A stretch of DNA of 44,736 nt from Acidobacteria bacterium RIFCSPLOWO2_02_FULL_67_21. GTDB lineage: Bacteria; Acidobacteriota; Vicinamibacteria; Vicinamibacterales; UBA2999. Within the stretch, counting starts at the first letter, position 1. Each line of letters begins with the position of its first letter. The notes beneath the pieces were generated by a model that did not search any database, had not been told where the DNA came from, and worked only from the letters and a program-made list of their open reading frames with translations. Positions 8,158 to 16,359 of the stretch are shown piece by piece. The position numbers were made by a program, and so were the translations under genes. The DNA lies in contig MEKU01000063.1 in NCBI GenBank assembly GCA_001767195.1, positions 1-44,736 of the forward strand. The letters run 5' to 3'.

Positions 8158-8628
8158 TCAATCCTCGCTCATCTGTTCGGCGAGGTACTGCCCATAGCCG
8201 ACCTCCTCCACGAGACGAAGCTGCGCCTCGAACCAGTTGACGTGCGCCTCCTCGTCCTCGAGTAGCCGCGTGAACAAAGCCCGCGAGGCATCGTCGCCGG
8301 CCTCGCGTGCGACCCTGATGGCGCTGTTGTAGCTGGCGACGGCCCCGGTCTCCAGCGCGAGGTCGTTTTGGAATTGAGCGCGAACCTCTTGGCCAACCGT
8401 GATCTCGACCGGCCGCATCGAAGGCGTCCCATCGAGGAACAGGATGCGCTCAATCAGTGCCTTGGCGTGCTTCATCTCATCGATGGCCTGCTTCCTGCCG
8501 CGTGCGCTCAGACGGCGATACCCCCAGTGCTCGCACATGCCGCTGTGGATCATGTACTGGTTGATCGCGGTGAGTTCTCCGCTGAGGGCGTCATTGAGCT
8601 GCGCTACCACGTCCTTGTTGCCCTTCAT
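8158..8628 (-). CDS. bfr: bacterioferritin
   Basis: This 156-residue haem-containing ferritin oxidises Fe(II) and stores it in a 24-mer shell. Ferroxidase ligands are visible: Glu18, Glu51, His54, Glu93, Glu126 and His129. Met52 is the expected interfacial haem ligand. The start at 8628 has a strong AGGAGG site; longer in-frame readings add arginine-rich junk. An imperfect copy of the TATGAC-N4-GTCATA operator lies about 90 bp upstream, linking it to the NO/oxygen regulator at 42901-43599. Iron released by NO damage would be a natural substrate (inference). Confidence 0.95.
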   Translation of the reverse strand: MKGNKDVVAQLNDALSGELTAINQYMIHSGMCEHWGYRRLSARGRKQAIDEMKHAKALIERILFLDGTPSMRPVEITVGQEVRAQFQNDLALETGAVASYNSAIRVAREAGDDASRALFTRLLEDEEAHVNWFEAQLRLVEEVGYGQYLAEQMSED

Positions 8629-8715
8629 GTTCAGCCTCCTGGGCCCCGCCCGAGACTCTCGAGGCCCGTTCCCGTGTGCATGGGCGGACGATACACGGAG
8701 CCATGGCGCCCGCCG

Positions 8716-8731
8716 TATGACCGTGATCATA
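8716..8731. promoter_or_regulatory. CRP/FNR-type operator, imperfect (bfr / methyltransferase)
   Basis: TATGAC, CGTG, ATCATA: 5 of 6 arm positions match the two perfect copies at 42877 and 43610. It lies between the divergent bfr (starting at 8628) and the methyltransferase (starting at 8856). Confidence 0.5.
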
Positions 8732-8855
8732 AGCCGGTCGCGGGCCGTTGGCAGGGTTTCACGCCTTTATCACGGCTGCGCCACTGGACTGACACAACCG
8801 TGCCGCCCAACGCGTGATACTGTCCGCCGCACGGAGCAGCAGGAGGGAAGGATGT

Positions 8856-9530
8856 ATGACGGGGCGATGCATTGAGCGCCGGGGACTCCTAAAGCTAATC
8901 CTCGTGGTACTGACCGCAATCGCCGTGTCCGGCGCTGGCCCGCCGGCGCTCGTGGGCCCGCGGCAGGATCTGGACCGGCGCGTGCGGGCGTTCCTGGACG
9001 CGAACAGCGGGCGGTGGAGGGATTTGAACGTCCCGGTCGTGGACGGCCAGACGCTCCACGACATCATCATCAAGAACCGCTACACGCGGGCGCTCGAGAT
9101 TGGCACCTCAACCGGCCACTCGGGCGTCTGGATCGCATGGGCACTCGCCAAGACGGGCGGCACGCTCGTCACGATTGAGATCGACGAACGGCGGCACCGG
9201 CAGGCCGTGGCGAATTTCGAGGCGGCGGGGCTCTCGTCGTTCGTGGATGCCCGCCTGGGCGATGCGCACGTGCTTGTGCCGGCGCTTGCGGGGCCGTTCG
9301 ACTTCGTGTTCAGCGACGCCGACAAGGATTGGTACAGGAATTACCTGACGGCGGTGCTGCCGAAACTCGAGGTGGGCGGCTGCTATGTGACTCACAACGT
9401 GCCGGCCAGAGGCGTCCAGAGAGGCGGCCGTGACGAGTACGTCGACTACCTGCTCGGCCTGCCCAACCTTGAAACCACGATTGACACCAGAGGCGCCGGG
9501 ATGAGCATCAGCTACAAGCGCTCACGTTGA
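8856..9530 (+). CDS. exported class I O-methyltransferase-like protein
   Basis: This 224-residue protein has a Rossmann methyltransferase fold. The SAM loop is 'LEIGTSTGHSG', the acidic strand end is 'VTIEIDE', and the 'FSDADKDWYRNYL' motif is typical of catechol/caffeoyl-CoA O-methyltransferase relatives. It begins with an Arg-Arg followed by a hydrophobic stretch that looks like a signal peptide or membrane anchor, odd for a SAM-dependent enzyme. The start at 8856 has an AGGAGGGAAGG site. Its 3' end overlaps the convergent FNT gene by 9 bp. The substrate is unknown. Confidence 0.75.
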   Translation: MTGRCIERRGLLKLILVVLTAIAVSGAGPPALVGPRQDLDRRVRAFLDANSGRWRDLNVPVVDGQTLHDIIIKNRYTRALEIGTSTGHSGVWIAWALAKTGGTLVTIEIDERRHRQAVANFEAAGLSSFVDARLGDAHVLVPALAGPFDFVFSDADKDWYRNYLTAVLPKLEVGGCYVTHNVPARGVQRGGRDEYVDYLLGLPNLETTIDTRGAGMSISYKRSR

Positions 9531-10391
9531 CATTCGACGTAGTCCTTCGTCCACACCGTCGCCGGCTATGGCGAGGACGGTGTCGGATACGCGCACGGTC
9601 GGGGATGAGACGGTCTTGAACGTGGCGTAGAGCGGCAGCGCGGTGAAGACGGCGCCGCCGATGATGTTTCCGATGGTGGCCGGGAGCTGGTTCCAGAACA
9701 GCCACACGGGGACGGAGACCGGCGCCCCCAGCATCATGCCGGCCGGAATCGCGAACATGTTGACGATGGCGTGCTCGTAGCCGAGCGCGAAGAACGTCAT
9801 GATCGGCAGCCACATGGCGACGATCTTGCCGATCGTGGAGCGGGACACCATCGACAGCATCGTCCCGATCGTCACCATCCAGTTGCACAGGACGCCGCTG
9901 ACAATGACGACGGCCCAGCCCGGAGCGCCGATCTTCATGTACTCCAGGGTCTTGTTCTGCGCGACCAGCTGCGCCTGTTCCGCCAGGCGTCCGCCGTCGG
10001 CCGTCCCGAACTTGGTGAGCACCAGCGCAAACAGCAGGGCGTAGAAGAGGGCGCCCGCGAGGTTGCCGAGATAGACCCATCCCCAGTTGCGCAGCAGTTC
10101 GCTCATTCGCACCCGGCCGGCGGCCAGGCTCAGCGGGAGCAGGCAGAAGTTGCCGGTGGCCATCTCGAACCCGAGCAGCACCAGCATCACGAAGCCGACG
10201 GGGAAGACAATCGCCCCTGCGACCGGAGGCAGCCCCTGCGTCATGACGAGCCAAGCCAGCGAGGTGGCGTAACTGAGGAGCGCTCCGCACAGGAAGCTTC
10301 GCAGCAGCAGGTCCCGTACGGGCAGGCCGGCCTTCTTCTCCCCGAGCTGAATGGCTTCCTCTACCAGTTCTGCAGGTTTCACGTAGTCCAT
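9522..10391 (-). CDS. formate/nitrite transporter family channel (NirC/FocA-like)
   Basis: This 289-residue inner-membrane protein has six TM segments and FNT hallmarks: 'GFEMATGNFCLLPL' in the first half and 'LGYEHAIVNMFAIPAGMMLGA' in the second. FNT pentamers pass formate, nitrite or related monovalent anions. It is the last gene of the norS-norY-sco set (4 bp after sco), next to NO-handling genes, so nitrite is the most likely substrate by context. FocA-type formate transport cannot be excluded from sequence. Confidence 0.88.
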   Translation of the reverse strand: MDYVKPAELVEEAIQLGEKKAGLPVRDLLLRSFLCGALLSYATSLAWLVMTQGLPPVAGAIVFPVGFVMLVLLGFEMATGNFCLLPLSLAAGRVRMSELLRNWGWVYLGNLAGALFYALLFALVLTKFGTADGGRLAEQAQLVAQNKTLEYMKIGAPGWAVVIVSGVLCNWMVTIGTMLSMVSRSTIGKIVAMWLPIMTFFALGYEHAIVNMFAIPAGMMLGAPVSVPVWLFWNQLPATIGNIIGGAVFTALPLYATFKTVSSPTVRVSDTVLAIAGDGVDEGLRRMST

Positions 10392-10395
10392 GTGC

Positions 10396-11169
10396 TCACC
10401 CTCGGCGCGGGCCGCGCCGAAACAGCCCGAACGTCACCGCCATGGCGACGAGGGTCGGCACTCCCAGAATCAGCAGTCCCCAGTCCATATACAGACGTCC
10501 GGATACCGGGTCGAACGAGAAGCAACGCCATGCGGTCTGATTCGGCACGGTGTAGAAGGGGATGAACTCGCCCCGCAGCTCCCGTGCCATGATTCGGAAT
10601 CGCTCGACGAAACCGGAGCCACCGAGCAGCGCCCGGGCCACCCGGCCCTCGTGGACCGCCGCCAGAAGCGCACCGTGGTCGTACTGTCCGGTGGCCGGGT
10701 CCAGGCGGTACCAGAAGTCGAGGGCCCCCGTTACGCGCGCGAGCGCCTCCGGCTCGGCGACGGCGAAGAGCCAGTCCGGGTCCCCGGCGAGCCCGAGCGC
10801 GTCGGCCTGGCTTCGCATGTCCGCAGCGGTGTCCTCCTCATCGAAGCTCAAGGCCAGAATGCGATAGTCGCGGCCCGATCCGCCGTCGTCGCGGACGGCA
10901 TCGCGAACCCATCCCAGGAACGGGGAGCAGATGCCGTGGCAGTTCCGATAGAAGAACGTCACCAGGAGGGGCTTGTCCTGCCACAGCGAGGACATGCTGA
11001 CAGTCCGGCCGTCGGCGAGCTGGAGCGGAACGTCGGGCACGCTGCGATTGAGCAGCCGGCTCTCGGTTGGGCTCACCGCACCAGGGGGCTCCGCGCCGAC
11101 GCCGGCAGGGGCGACAAGGACGGCCAGCAGGCAGGCCGCGCTCACCGGGACCGATTTACTGATCCACAC
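10396..11169 (-). CDS. senC: SCO1/SenC copper chaperone
   Basis: This 257-residue periplasmic thioredoxin-fold protein has a signal peptide and a C-terminal TM helix (about 232-250). It carries the copper-binding Cys-His-Gly-Ile-Cys motif (CxxxC) and a distal His ('DHGALL'). SCO proteins deliver copper to CuA of haem-copper oxidases, here most likely NorS. The GTG start at 11169 overlaps the norY end by 14 bp. The norS-norY-senC order matches sNOR clusters of ammonia-oxidising bacteria. Confidence 0.85.
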   Translation of the reverse strand: MWISKSVPVSAACLLAVLVAPAGVGAEPPGAVSPTESRLLNRSVPDVPLQLADGRTVSMSSLWQDKPLLVTFFYRNCHGICSPFLGWVRDAVRDDGGSGRDYRILALSFDEEDTAADMRSQADALGLAGDPDWLFAVAEPEALARVTGALDFWYRLDPATGQYDHGALLAAVHEGRVARALLGGSGFVERFRIMARELRGEFIPFYTVPNQTAWRCFSFDPVSGRLYMDWGLLILGVPTLVAMAVTFGLFRRGPRRG

Positions 11170-12754
11170 GGCTCACAGCCGATGTGCCGATCGCCGCGTT
11201 CGGCGTGCTCGGCCGTAAAGATCCAGCCACCGCGGACTTCCCGACCCACGCCTCCGCGCCTCCGGTCGCCCCTTTTCGCCAGCTTCCCACCACTTCGATG
11301 AGGCAGAGGACGGTGGTGAGCAGGAAGACCGACGCAAACACGGCGGCCCAGAGGGCGTAGGTGGCGCCGTGGGCGAGCTCGATCGGATACACCGAGTACC
11401 GTCGCGGAACCGAGTAGGCGCCGCCCACATAGAACATCGCGAGGAAGCCGCAGGCGCTGGCCACCAGCAGGGTGACGAGCACGGTGTGGTAGCCGGTGCG
11501 CTCCGCGCGGCCCTGCGCCTGCAGCCGGCCGCAGTGATAGAAGTGGCCAACAATTATCCCGAAGCCCGCGAGCATGTAGGTATGGAAGTGCGCGGGCACC
11601 CAGAGCGTGTTGTGGAGCCTGACGTTGGCCACGATGGTCGAGTCGATCACCGCGCCGATGCCGCCGATGGCCCATCCCATCAGCCCCAGGAAAAACAGCA
11701 CCGACGCGAGCGTCCACCGCATCGGCGCGTGATAGACGAGCAGCAGCGCGCCGAAGATGGTGACGACGGCCGCGGGGAGCGAGGCGGCATATGAGGCAAT
11801 CTGGCCGATGTACTGGACCGTCGCGGGCTGCACGAAGTCCATGTACAGGTGATGGAAGTAGGCCAGCAGCACGATGAGCAGCACCGAGTTCCACGAGATG
11901 GCGACGATCTTGTTCGCCTTCCAGGGCCGGCCCGCGTAGTCGGGCAGCGCGTCGTACACGACCGCGATCGCCAGGTACATCGCCAGGTTCACCAGCGTGT
12001 GGCCGAACAGGAACGTCAGGTTCTTCATCAGGAGCGCGTCGCTCGGCCTGCCCGTCAGCAGCTCGAGATAGAACAGCACCAGCACGACCACGGCCGCGAC
12101 GAGCGCCACCACGTTGACGATCATGCTGACGGTGACGATGATGACGGCCGGCGGCACCGCCGGCTCGGTCTCGCCGCGGAGATAGTGCCAGCCGAGCGCG
12201 TGGGACAGCGAGTACTTCACCGCCACCGCCCGCAGGATGTCGAGGCTCCAGACGAGCCAGGTGACGCCGAGCACCGTCAGCGCCAGCAGGAACGTCACGG
12301 CCGACCAGGCCGGCCATTCGCCCTGCAGGGGCAGCGGATAGAGGAAGTACCACCCCGCTGCAAACCTGCCCATGAAGACGCTCACCAGGAGCAGCACGAC
12401 CCCCACCACCGTCCCGGCCAGCGCGAACACCGCGACGGCGCTCGACGCCAGCACGTGCTTGCGCAGGGCCTCGCAGGCGCAGGCCATCGACGCGACGAAC
12501 CAGAGGCCCGCCATACCTATGCCGTGCAGCGTCATCATCGGATAGAACCAGGACTCCAGGCCGGCCAGCGCGCCGCCCTGGACCAGGCGCATGTAGACGC
12601 CCAGCAGCGCGAGGATCACGAAAAGCGCGGCGGTAGTCAGCATCCAGGCGTAGATGGTCGACTGCGTCTCCGGCACGGCGAGATCGCGTGACGGGGCTGC
12701 GGCGTCGGCTGCGCCAATCGTGCCGGGGTAGGTGGTGGCGGGCGTCGTGTGCAC
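11156..12754 (-). CDS. norY: haem-copper oxidase superfamily subunit I, NorY-type NO reductase
   Basis: This 532-residue protein has about 12 to 13 TM helices. Low-spin haem ligands are His77 and His391; the high-spin haem ligand is His389; CuB/FeB ligands are His252, His301 and His302. The residue four after His252 is Asn256 (GHTLVN). In oxygen reductases (GHPEVY or GHPIVY) this is the cross-linked Tyr, so O2 reduction of the usual kind is unlikely. With the CuA partner NorS and SenC, it fits the sNOR family derived from B-type oxidases. NO reduction to N2O is the expected reaction. Start is GTG with GGAG upstream. A divergent oxidase of unknown substrate is the alternative. Confidence 0.78.
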   Translation of the reverse strand: MHTTPATTYPGTIGAADAAAPSRDLAVPETQSTIYAWMLTTAALFVILALLGVYMRLVQGGALAGLESWFYPMMTLHGIGMAGLWFVASMACACEALRKHVLASSAVAVFALAGTVVGVVLLLVSVFMGRFAAGWYFLYPLPLQGEWPAWSAVTFLLALTVLGVTWLVWSLDILRAVAVKYSLSHALGWHYLRGETEPAVPPAVIIVTVSMIVNVVALVAAVVVLVLFYLELLTGRPSDALLMKNLTFLFGHTLVNLAMYLAIAVVYDALPDYAGRPWKANKIVAISWNSVLLIVLLAYFHHLYMDFVQPATVQYIGQIASYAASLPAAVVTIFGALLLVYHAPMRWTLASVLFFLGLMGWAIGGIGAVIDSTIVANVRLHNTLWVPAHFHTYMLAGFGIIVGHFYHCGRLQAQGRAERTGYHTVLVTLLVASACGFLAMFYVGGAYSVPRRYSVYPIELAHGATYALWAAVFASVFLLTTVLCLIEVVGSWRKGATGGAEAWVGKSAVAGSLRPSTPNAAIGTSAVSRVDQ

Positions 12755-12775
12755 TGTTGTCTGCTCCAGCCTGCC

Positions 12776-13870
12776 CTAGCGGGCGATGAGCGGAGCCTGC
12801 GTGCTGTGGCTTGCCACGGGCTCCTCGTCGTCAACGGTGAAGTGAGCCTCCATGAGGTGGTGGCCTCCCGCGCAGTACTCCAAGCAGAGCACCAGGAACG
12901 GCCCGGTGCGTTCCATCCGCACGAGCAGCCGGTTCACGTAGCCCGGCATGGCCTGCGTCTGCGCCAGCAGCTGGCGTTCCGGACCGTAGATGCCGAAGCC
13001 GTGCGTCACGTCGAGGCTCGTCACCCGGAACTCGACCAGCTCGCCCCCGAAGAGCTCCAGCGACGTGATTCGCCGGCTCCGCGAAATGTCCTCGACGGTC
13101 ACGATCGGCTCTTCGGAGAATACGAATTCGTACTGTCGTGCCGCCACGTAGATGATCCGGTCGGCCTTCGTGCCCTCCTTCGCGTAGGGCGCCTGCGGCA
13201 GCGTGGCGATGGCGACGCTCGCGACCAGGATGAGACCGATCGTGAACAGTACGCGGCGGAGCTGGAAGGCCTTCGAGACATCGACATCGGTCTGTTCGTA
13301 CGTGCTCAATCCGACGATGCCGAACACGACCACGATGACCAGCGTGATCCCCAGGAAGATGTAGAGGATCATCGACTGCGCGAAGAGCATCTCGGGCGCG
13401 GGCTGTACCTCACGAGCTGCAGGTGGGGCGGCGGCGCCGGCCGCCGCAGGCGGCGCGGCGAGATACTGGATGATGTCCTCGGCGTCATCGGACGACAGCC
13501 CGAGGTTCGGCATCGGCATGCCGTTGTATTTCTTCAGCAGCTCCGTGGCGAGCGGGTCACCCTCGGCCAGCACTTGATCGGGTACGGTGATGAAACGTGC
13601 GAGCCATTCGCGGGAGCGCCGGTCGACGACACCAGCCAGGTCGGGCCCGATATGATCGCCGCCGCCGTTGGTGTGGCAGACGACGCACTTCTCGTCGAAG
13701 AGGGCCCGCCCCTCCTCGACTTCCCGGTTCGCCTCCTGGGCCCACGCCGGCCCCGCCCACATCAGCAGGGCGACCAGTAGTAAAAATTTCAGCCCGCGCG
13801 ATAAAATCTCCCGCAGCCCCGTACCGCCCGGGCGGCCTGTATAGCAGTAATTCGGGTGTGTATATCGCAC
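12776..13870 (-). CDS. norS: cytochrome c / CuA subunit II, NorS-type
   Basis: This 364-residue partner of NorY has a signal peptide, a c-type haem domain (CVVCH 62-66, Met axial candidates at 118-120), an Ala/Pro linker, two TM helices (about 165-187 and 207-224) and a CuA cupredoxin domain. CuA ligands are His290, Cys329, Glu331 (backbone), Cys333, His337 and Met340. Haem c placed before the CuA domain is the reverse of caa3 subunit II. Electrons would flow cytochrome c to CuA to NorY. The GTG at 13870 is only about 2 bases from the predicted sigma-54 transcript start. Translation may instead begin further in (a non-ATG codon near residues 19-27), still leaving a complete signal peptide. 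Confidence 0.8.
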   Translation of the reverse strand: MRYTHPNYCYTGRPGGTGLREILSRGLKFLLLVALLMWAGPAWAQEANREVEEGRALFDEKCVVCHTNGGGDHIGPDLAGVVDRRSREWLARFITVPDQVLAEGDPLATELLKKYNGMPMPNLGLSSDDAEDIIQYLAAPPAAAGAAAPPAAREVQPAPEMLFAQSMILYIFLGITLVIVVVFGIVGLSTYEQTDVDVSKAFQLRRVLFTIGLILVASVAIATLPQAPYAKEGTKADRIIYVAARQYEFVFSEEPIVTVEDISRSRRITSLELFGGELVEFRVTSLDVTHGFGIYGPERQLLAQTQAMPGYVNRLLVRMERTGPFLVLCLEYCAGGHHLMEAHFTVDDEEPVASHSTQAPLIAR

Positions 13871-13882
13871 GACGCGCCCTAG

Positions 13883-13898
13883 AGCAAGGCGCGAGCCA
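13883..13898 (-). promoter_or_regulatory. sigma-54 promoter of norS-norY-senC-FNT
   Basis: Read on the minus strand: TGGCTCG, CGCC, TTGCT. The GG and GC elements have the exact 10-bp spacing of -24/-12 promoters, and the sequence matches the copies at 17235 and 34505. Predicted start of transcription is near 13872. Confidence 0.85.
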
Positions 13899-13954
13899 GA
13901 TCTGAATCCTCCTGAATGCGCGCGACGCGCGTTCCGGATGCAGACCGGATTTTG

Positions 13955-14848
13955 TCAGGTTGTATAGTGGCGGTTGCGTACCTGTATATAGGCGTCTACA
14001 GGGACCGACGAGGCGTCGCGCTCCCCCTCGGCTTCGCCGCAGGTTTCGACCTCGTCTTCGGCCTCGATCTCCAGCCGTTTGAGGATTCGGTGGAGGGCGG
14101 CGCGGGTCATGTTGGCCTTGCGCGCCGCGGCGCTGATGTTGCCCTCCGTTTCGTCTATGAGATGTTCGACGTAGCGTCGCTGGAACCGCTCGATGGCGCA
14201 CCGCTTCGCTTCTTCGTACGGCAACGACTCCACGCCGGCGGCTTCGGGGCGCTCCGCATGCCCGTGGGTCTGGTGATGGCCTCCATGGAGCTCGTTGAGG
14301 ACCCGGAGCAACAACGGCCGGCGCTCGGATATGGGCACGGCCGACGCCTGCCACTTCGCCCGCAGGGCCTCGGCTGCGGCAAGCCACGACCCCGCCACTT
14401 CTTCGTCGGGAAGCACTGCGTCGATCGCTTCGCGCAGGAGCGCGGCCAGCGCGGGCGCACGTCCGCTGGTCGAGATCGCCACGGCGATGTCGGCGCGACG
14501 GATGACGGCGCCGAGAAATGCAGTGGCCGCCAGCGGGTCGTCTGCCGCGTTGACGAAGATCCGGCGCGCGTCGGCGGCCGCTTCCACCTGGCGATTGACG
14601 TCAGGGGTCGCCGCCGTCACCACGAACCAGACGTTGTCGAGGTCGTCGGGCCGAAAGGGCCGCCGCCGGATTTCCACTCCGGGCAGGCAGATATCTTCTC
14701 GAACCTCCGGGGCGACGACGGTCATCGAAGCGCCTGTCCTCAGCAACGACTCCAGCTTGGTGGCCGCCACCCGCCCGCCACCGACGAGCAGCGCCTTGCG
14801 GCCGTACAGCTTCAGAAAGACGGGGAGAAGCGGCTCCATACGTGCCAC
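13955..14848 (-). CDS. precorrin-2 dehydrogenase (CysG N-domain) fused to a Fis-type DNA-binding domain
   Basis: Residues 4-180 are a CysG/Met8-like precorrin-2 dehydrogenase/sirohydrochlorin ferrochelatase. The NAD loop is 'LVGGGRVAATK', the 'VNAADDP' segment carries the catalytic Asp near 103-104, and 'AISTSGRAPALAALLRE' follows. A His-rich linker comes next (189-196). Residues 207-259 are a Fis-type helix-turn-helix about 87% identical (47 of 54 by eye) to the C-terminus of the NtrC-type regulator at 34630-36087. It lacks receiver and AAA+ domains. The enzyme step converts precorrin-2 towards sirohaem, the haem d1 precursor. The fused domain may bind the same dyads. It follows the porin gene closely; the GTG at 14848 and the ATG at 14839 are both possible starts. 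Confidence 0.85.
   Translation of the reverse strand: MARMEPLLPVFLKLYGRKALLVGGGRVAATKLESLLRTGASMTVVAPEVREDICLPGVEIRRRPFRPDDLDNVWFVVTAATPDVNRQVEAAADARRIFVNAADDPLAATAFLGAVIRRADIAVAISTSGRAPALAALLREAIDAVLPDEEVAGSWLAAAEALRAKWQASAVPISERRPLLLRVLNELHGGHHQTHGHAERPEAAGVESLPYEEAKRCAIERFQRRYVEHLIDETEGNISAAARKANMTRAALHRILKRLEIEAEDEVETCGEAEGERDASSVPVDAYIQVRNRHYTT
13969..14000 (-). promoter_or_regulatory. upstream activator site (copy A)
   Basis: On the minus strand an imperfect 18-bp dyad (TGTAGACGCCTATATACA, 13983-14000) is followed after 7 bp by AACCGCC (13969-13975). It lies about 70 bp upstream of the -24 element of norS and overlaps the 3' end of the CysG-Fis gene. It shares its structure with copies B (17311-17341) and C (34590-34620). 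Confidence 0.7.
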
Positions 14849-14853
14849 ATCGC

Positions 14854-16359
14854 TCAGAATCGGAACGTCAACTCGAGGTAGCCGAAGTCCGCATCGGCGC
14901 CTCTCGCGTAAATGGCGTCGGTGACCGACCTGCCTGCCGCCCGGCCGTAGTAGACCGTCAGGGACGTATAGCCGTTGACGCGATAGTCTCCGCTCACGTC
15001 GTAAAGCGTCGCCAGCCCCGTGCGGGCGCTTGACGGCCGGCCGGAAAAGCCGAACGTCGAGGACTGGAACGCGCCACCGCCCGCGTACCAGAGGTCGTCA
15101 GGGCTCGCCAAGCGAATGGCGTGGACATCGCTTCGAAGGGTGAGGCTTCGTGAGGGTCTGAAGATCGCTTCACCGAAGGCGTCGCCCGTGTTCATCATGT
15201 TGAAGAACGGAAACCGGGCATAGATGCGCGGTGTGGGCAGCACCTGAAAGAACGTTCCGTGCCGTCCGTCGCTCGGATTGCCGTCACCCGACCCGTAATT
15301 GTAGCCGCCGCGAAACCACGGCTCGATCGCCTCGAGCGCCTGCGGCTGCCAGCCGGCCTCGACGGCGAAGGTGCCGGCTCGCTGGTCCAGTACGCCCCAG
15401 GCGCCGATCTGAACCGCGCCCCATGCCAGCAGATCGACGGCGCCCGCCGCGGTCGGCACGGTTCGAAGGTAGTGTCCGCCGAACGTGCCGAGGTCCACTG
15501 GCTCGGTATCGGCGGCTCTCGCGGCCGCCGGTCGGTTGTCCGTCTTCAGGACGCCGTCGCGACGATCGAAATACCCGAGACCGAACACCCGCCATTCCCC
15601 GGCGCTCGTTCCCGTACCCGTCTGTCCCGTCAGCGCTCCGTAGAGCACATTGATGTCGAGGCCGCTCCACCCGTCGACGACAAACACGCCGCGCGTGGGC
15701 CGGCCGGCGAAGGCCGTGACGTTCAACGTCCTGCCGGCGAGCGCCCACTGAGCCCCGTCGAAACTGCGGCCGACGTGCGAGAAGGCAAAATTGCCGAGCA
15801 GGCGATGGGCGATCCGATCGCGCTTGACGGCGGCCAGCGTGGCGTTTCGGGGCATGACCTCCGTGCCGTCGATGAACTCCATCCGGCCGGCTTTGAATGA
15901 GTGGCCGGCGATGCCTCCGAGACCGGTGAAGCGCACCGAGGCCTGTTTGACGAAGAGCTCCGCGACGTTGGTCCTCCCGTTGTTGGCCGCGAAGTACGTG
16001 GCGCCGAGGCCCAGCTGTCCTTGCGAGCCCGGCGCAATCGCGTCGTCGGGGAGGCCCAGCAGGATCGGAACCGCGAACTCGATCTGCCAGTCGAACCGCG
16101 CCTTCTTCTGCGAGAGCCCGAAGCGTGCAATCGACCCGGGGTACACGTACCTGTCATCGGCGCTGGCCTCAAACCAGTTCCAGGCTTCGGCCCGGGTGCG
16201 CAGCGACCCCGCAACGACGACATCCCCCATCGTGAGCGGCGGAGTGGCCTGGGGCTGAGCCGGAGGCTGAGGGGGGGCTTGAGCAGGGGTCTGAGCCAGC
16301 CCTTCCGCTGGGCCAAGAAGAAGAGAAAGAAGGAGAGCTGCAACGATCATGACGGGCAT
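14854..16359 (-). CDS. outer-membrane beta-barrel porin, alginate-export-like
   Basis: This 501-residue protein has a Sec signal peptide, a Pro/Gln-rich spacer, then a repetitive beta-strand pattern ending in Phe (LTFRF), the usual outer-membrane assembly signal. The barrel ('GSLRTRAEAWNWF', later 'AGRMEFIDGTEVMPRN') resembles the alginate_exp family. Despite the family name, these proteins often act as general or anion porins. It sits between cobA and the CysG-Fis gene, overlapping cobA by 13 bp and lying 5 bp from the next gene. That suggests a role in nitrate or nitrite entry under the same sigma-54 promoter (inference). Confidence 0.8.
   Translation of the reverse strand: MPVMIVAALLLSLLLGPAEGLAQTPAQAPPQPPAQPQATPPLTMGDVVVAGSLRTRAEAWNWFEASADDRYVYPGSIARFGLSQKKARFDWQIEFAVPILLGLPDDAIAPGSQGQLGLGATYFAANNGRTNVAELFVKQASVRFTGLGGIAGHSFKAGRMEFIDGTEVMPRNATLAAVKRDRIAHRLLGNFAFSHVGRSFDGAQWALAGRTLNVTAFAGRPTRGVFVVDGWSGLDINVLYGALTGQTGTGTSAGEWRVFGLGYFDRRDGVLKTDNRPAAARAADTEPVDLGTFGGHYLRTVPTAAGAVDLLAWGAVQIGAWGVLDQRAGTFAVEAGWQPQALEAIEPWFRGGYNYGSGDGNPSDGRHGTFFQVLPTPRIYARFPFFNMMNTGDAFGEAIFRPSRSLTLRSDVHAIRLASPDDLWYAGGGAFQSSTFGFSGRPSSARTGLATLYDVSGDYRVNGYTSLTVYYGRAAGRSVTDAIYARGADADFGYLELTFRF

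Noticed and set aside
11156-12754. Second oxygen reductase
   Set aside because: The cross-linked Tyr position is Asn256, so ordinary O2 reduction is unlikely.
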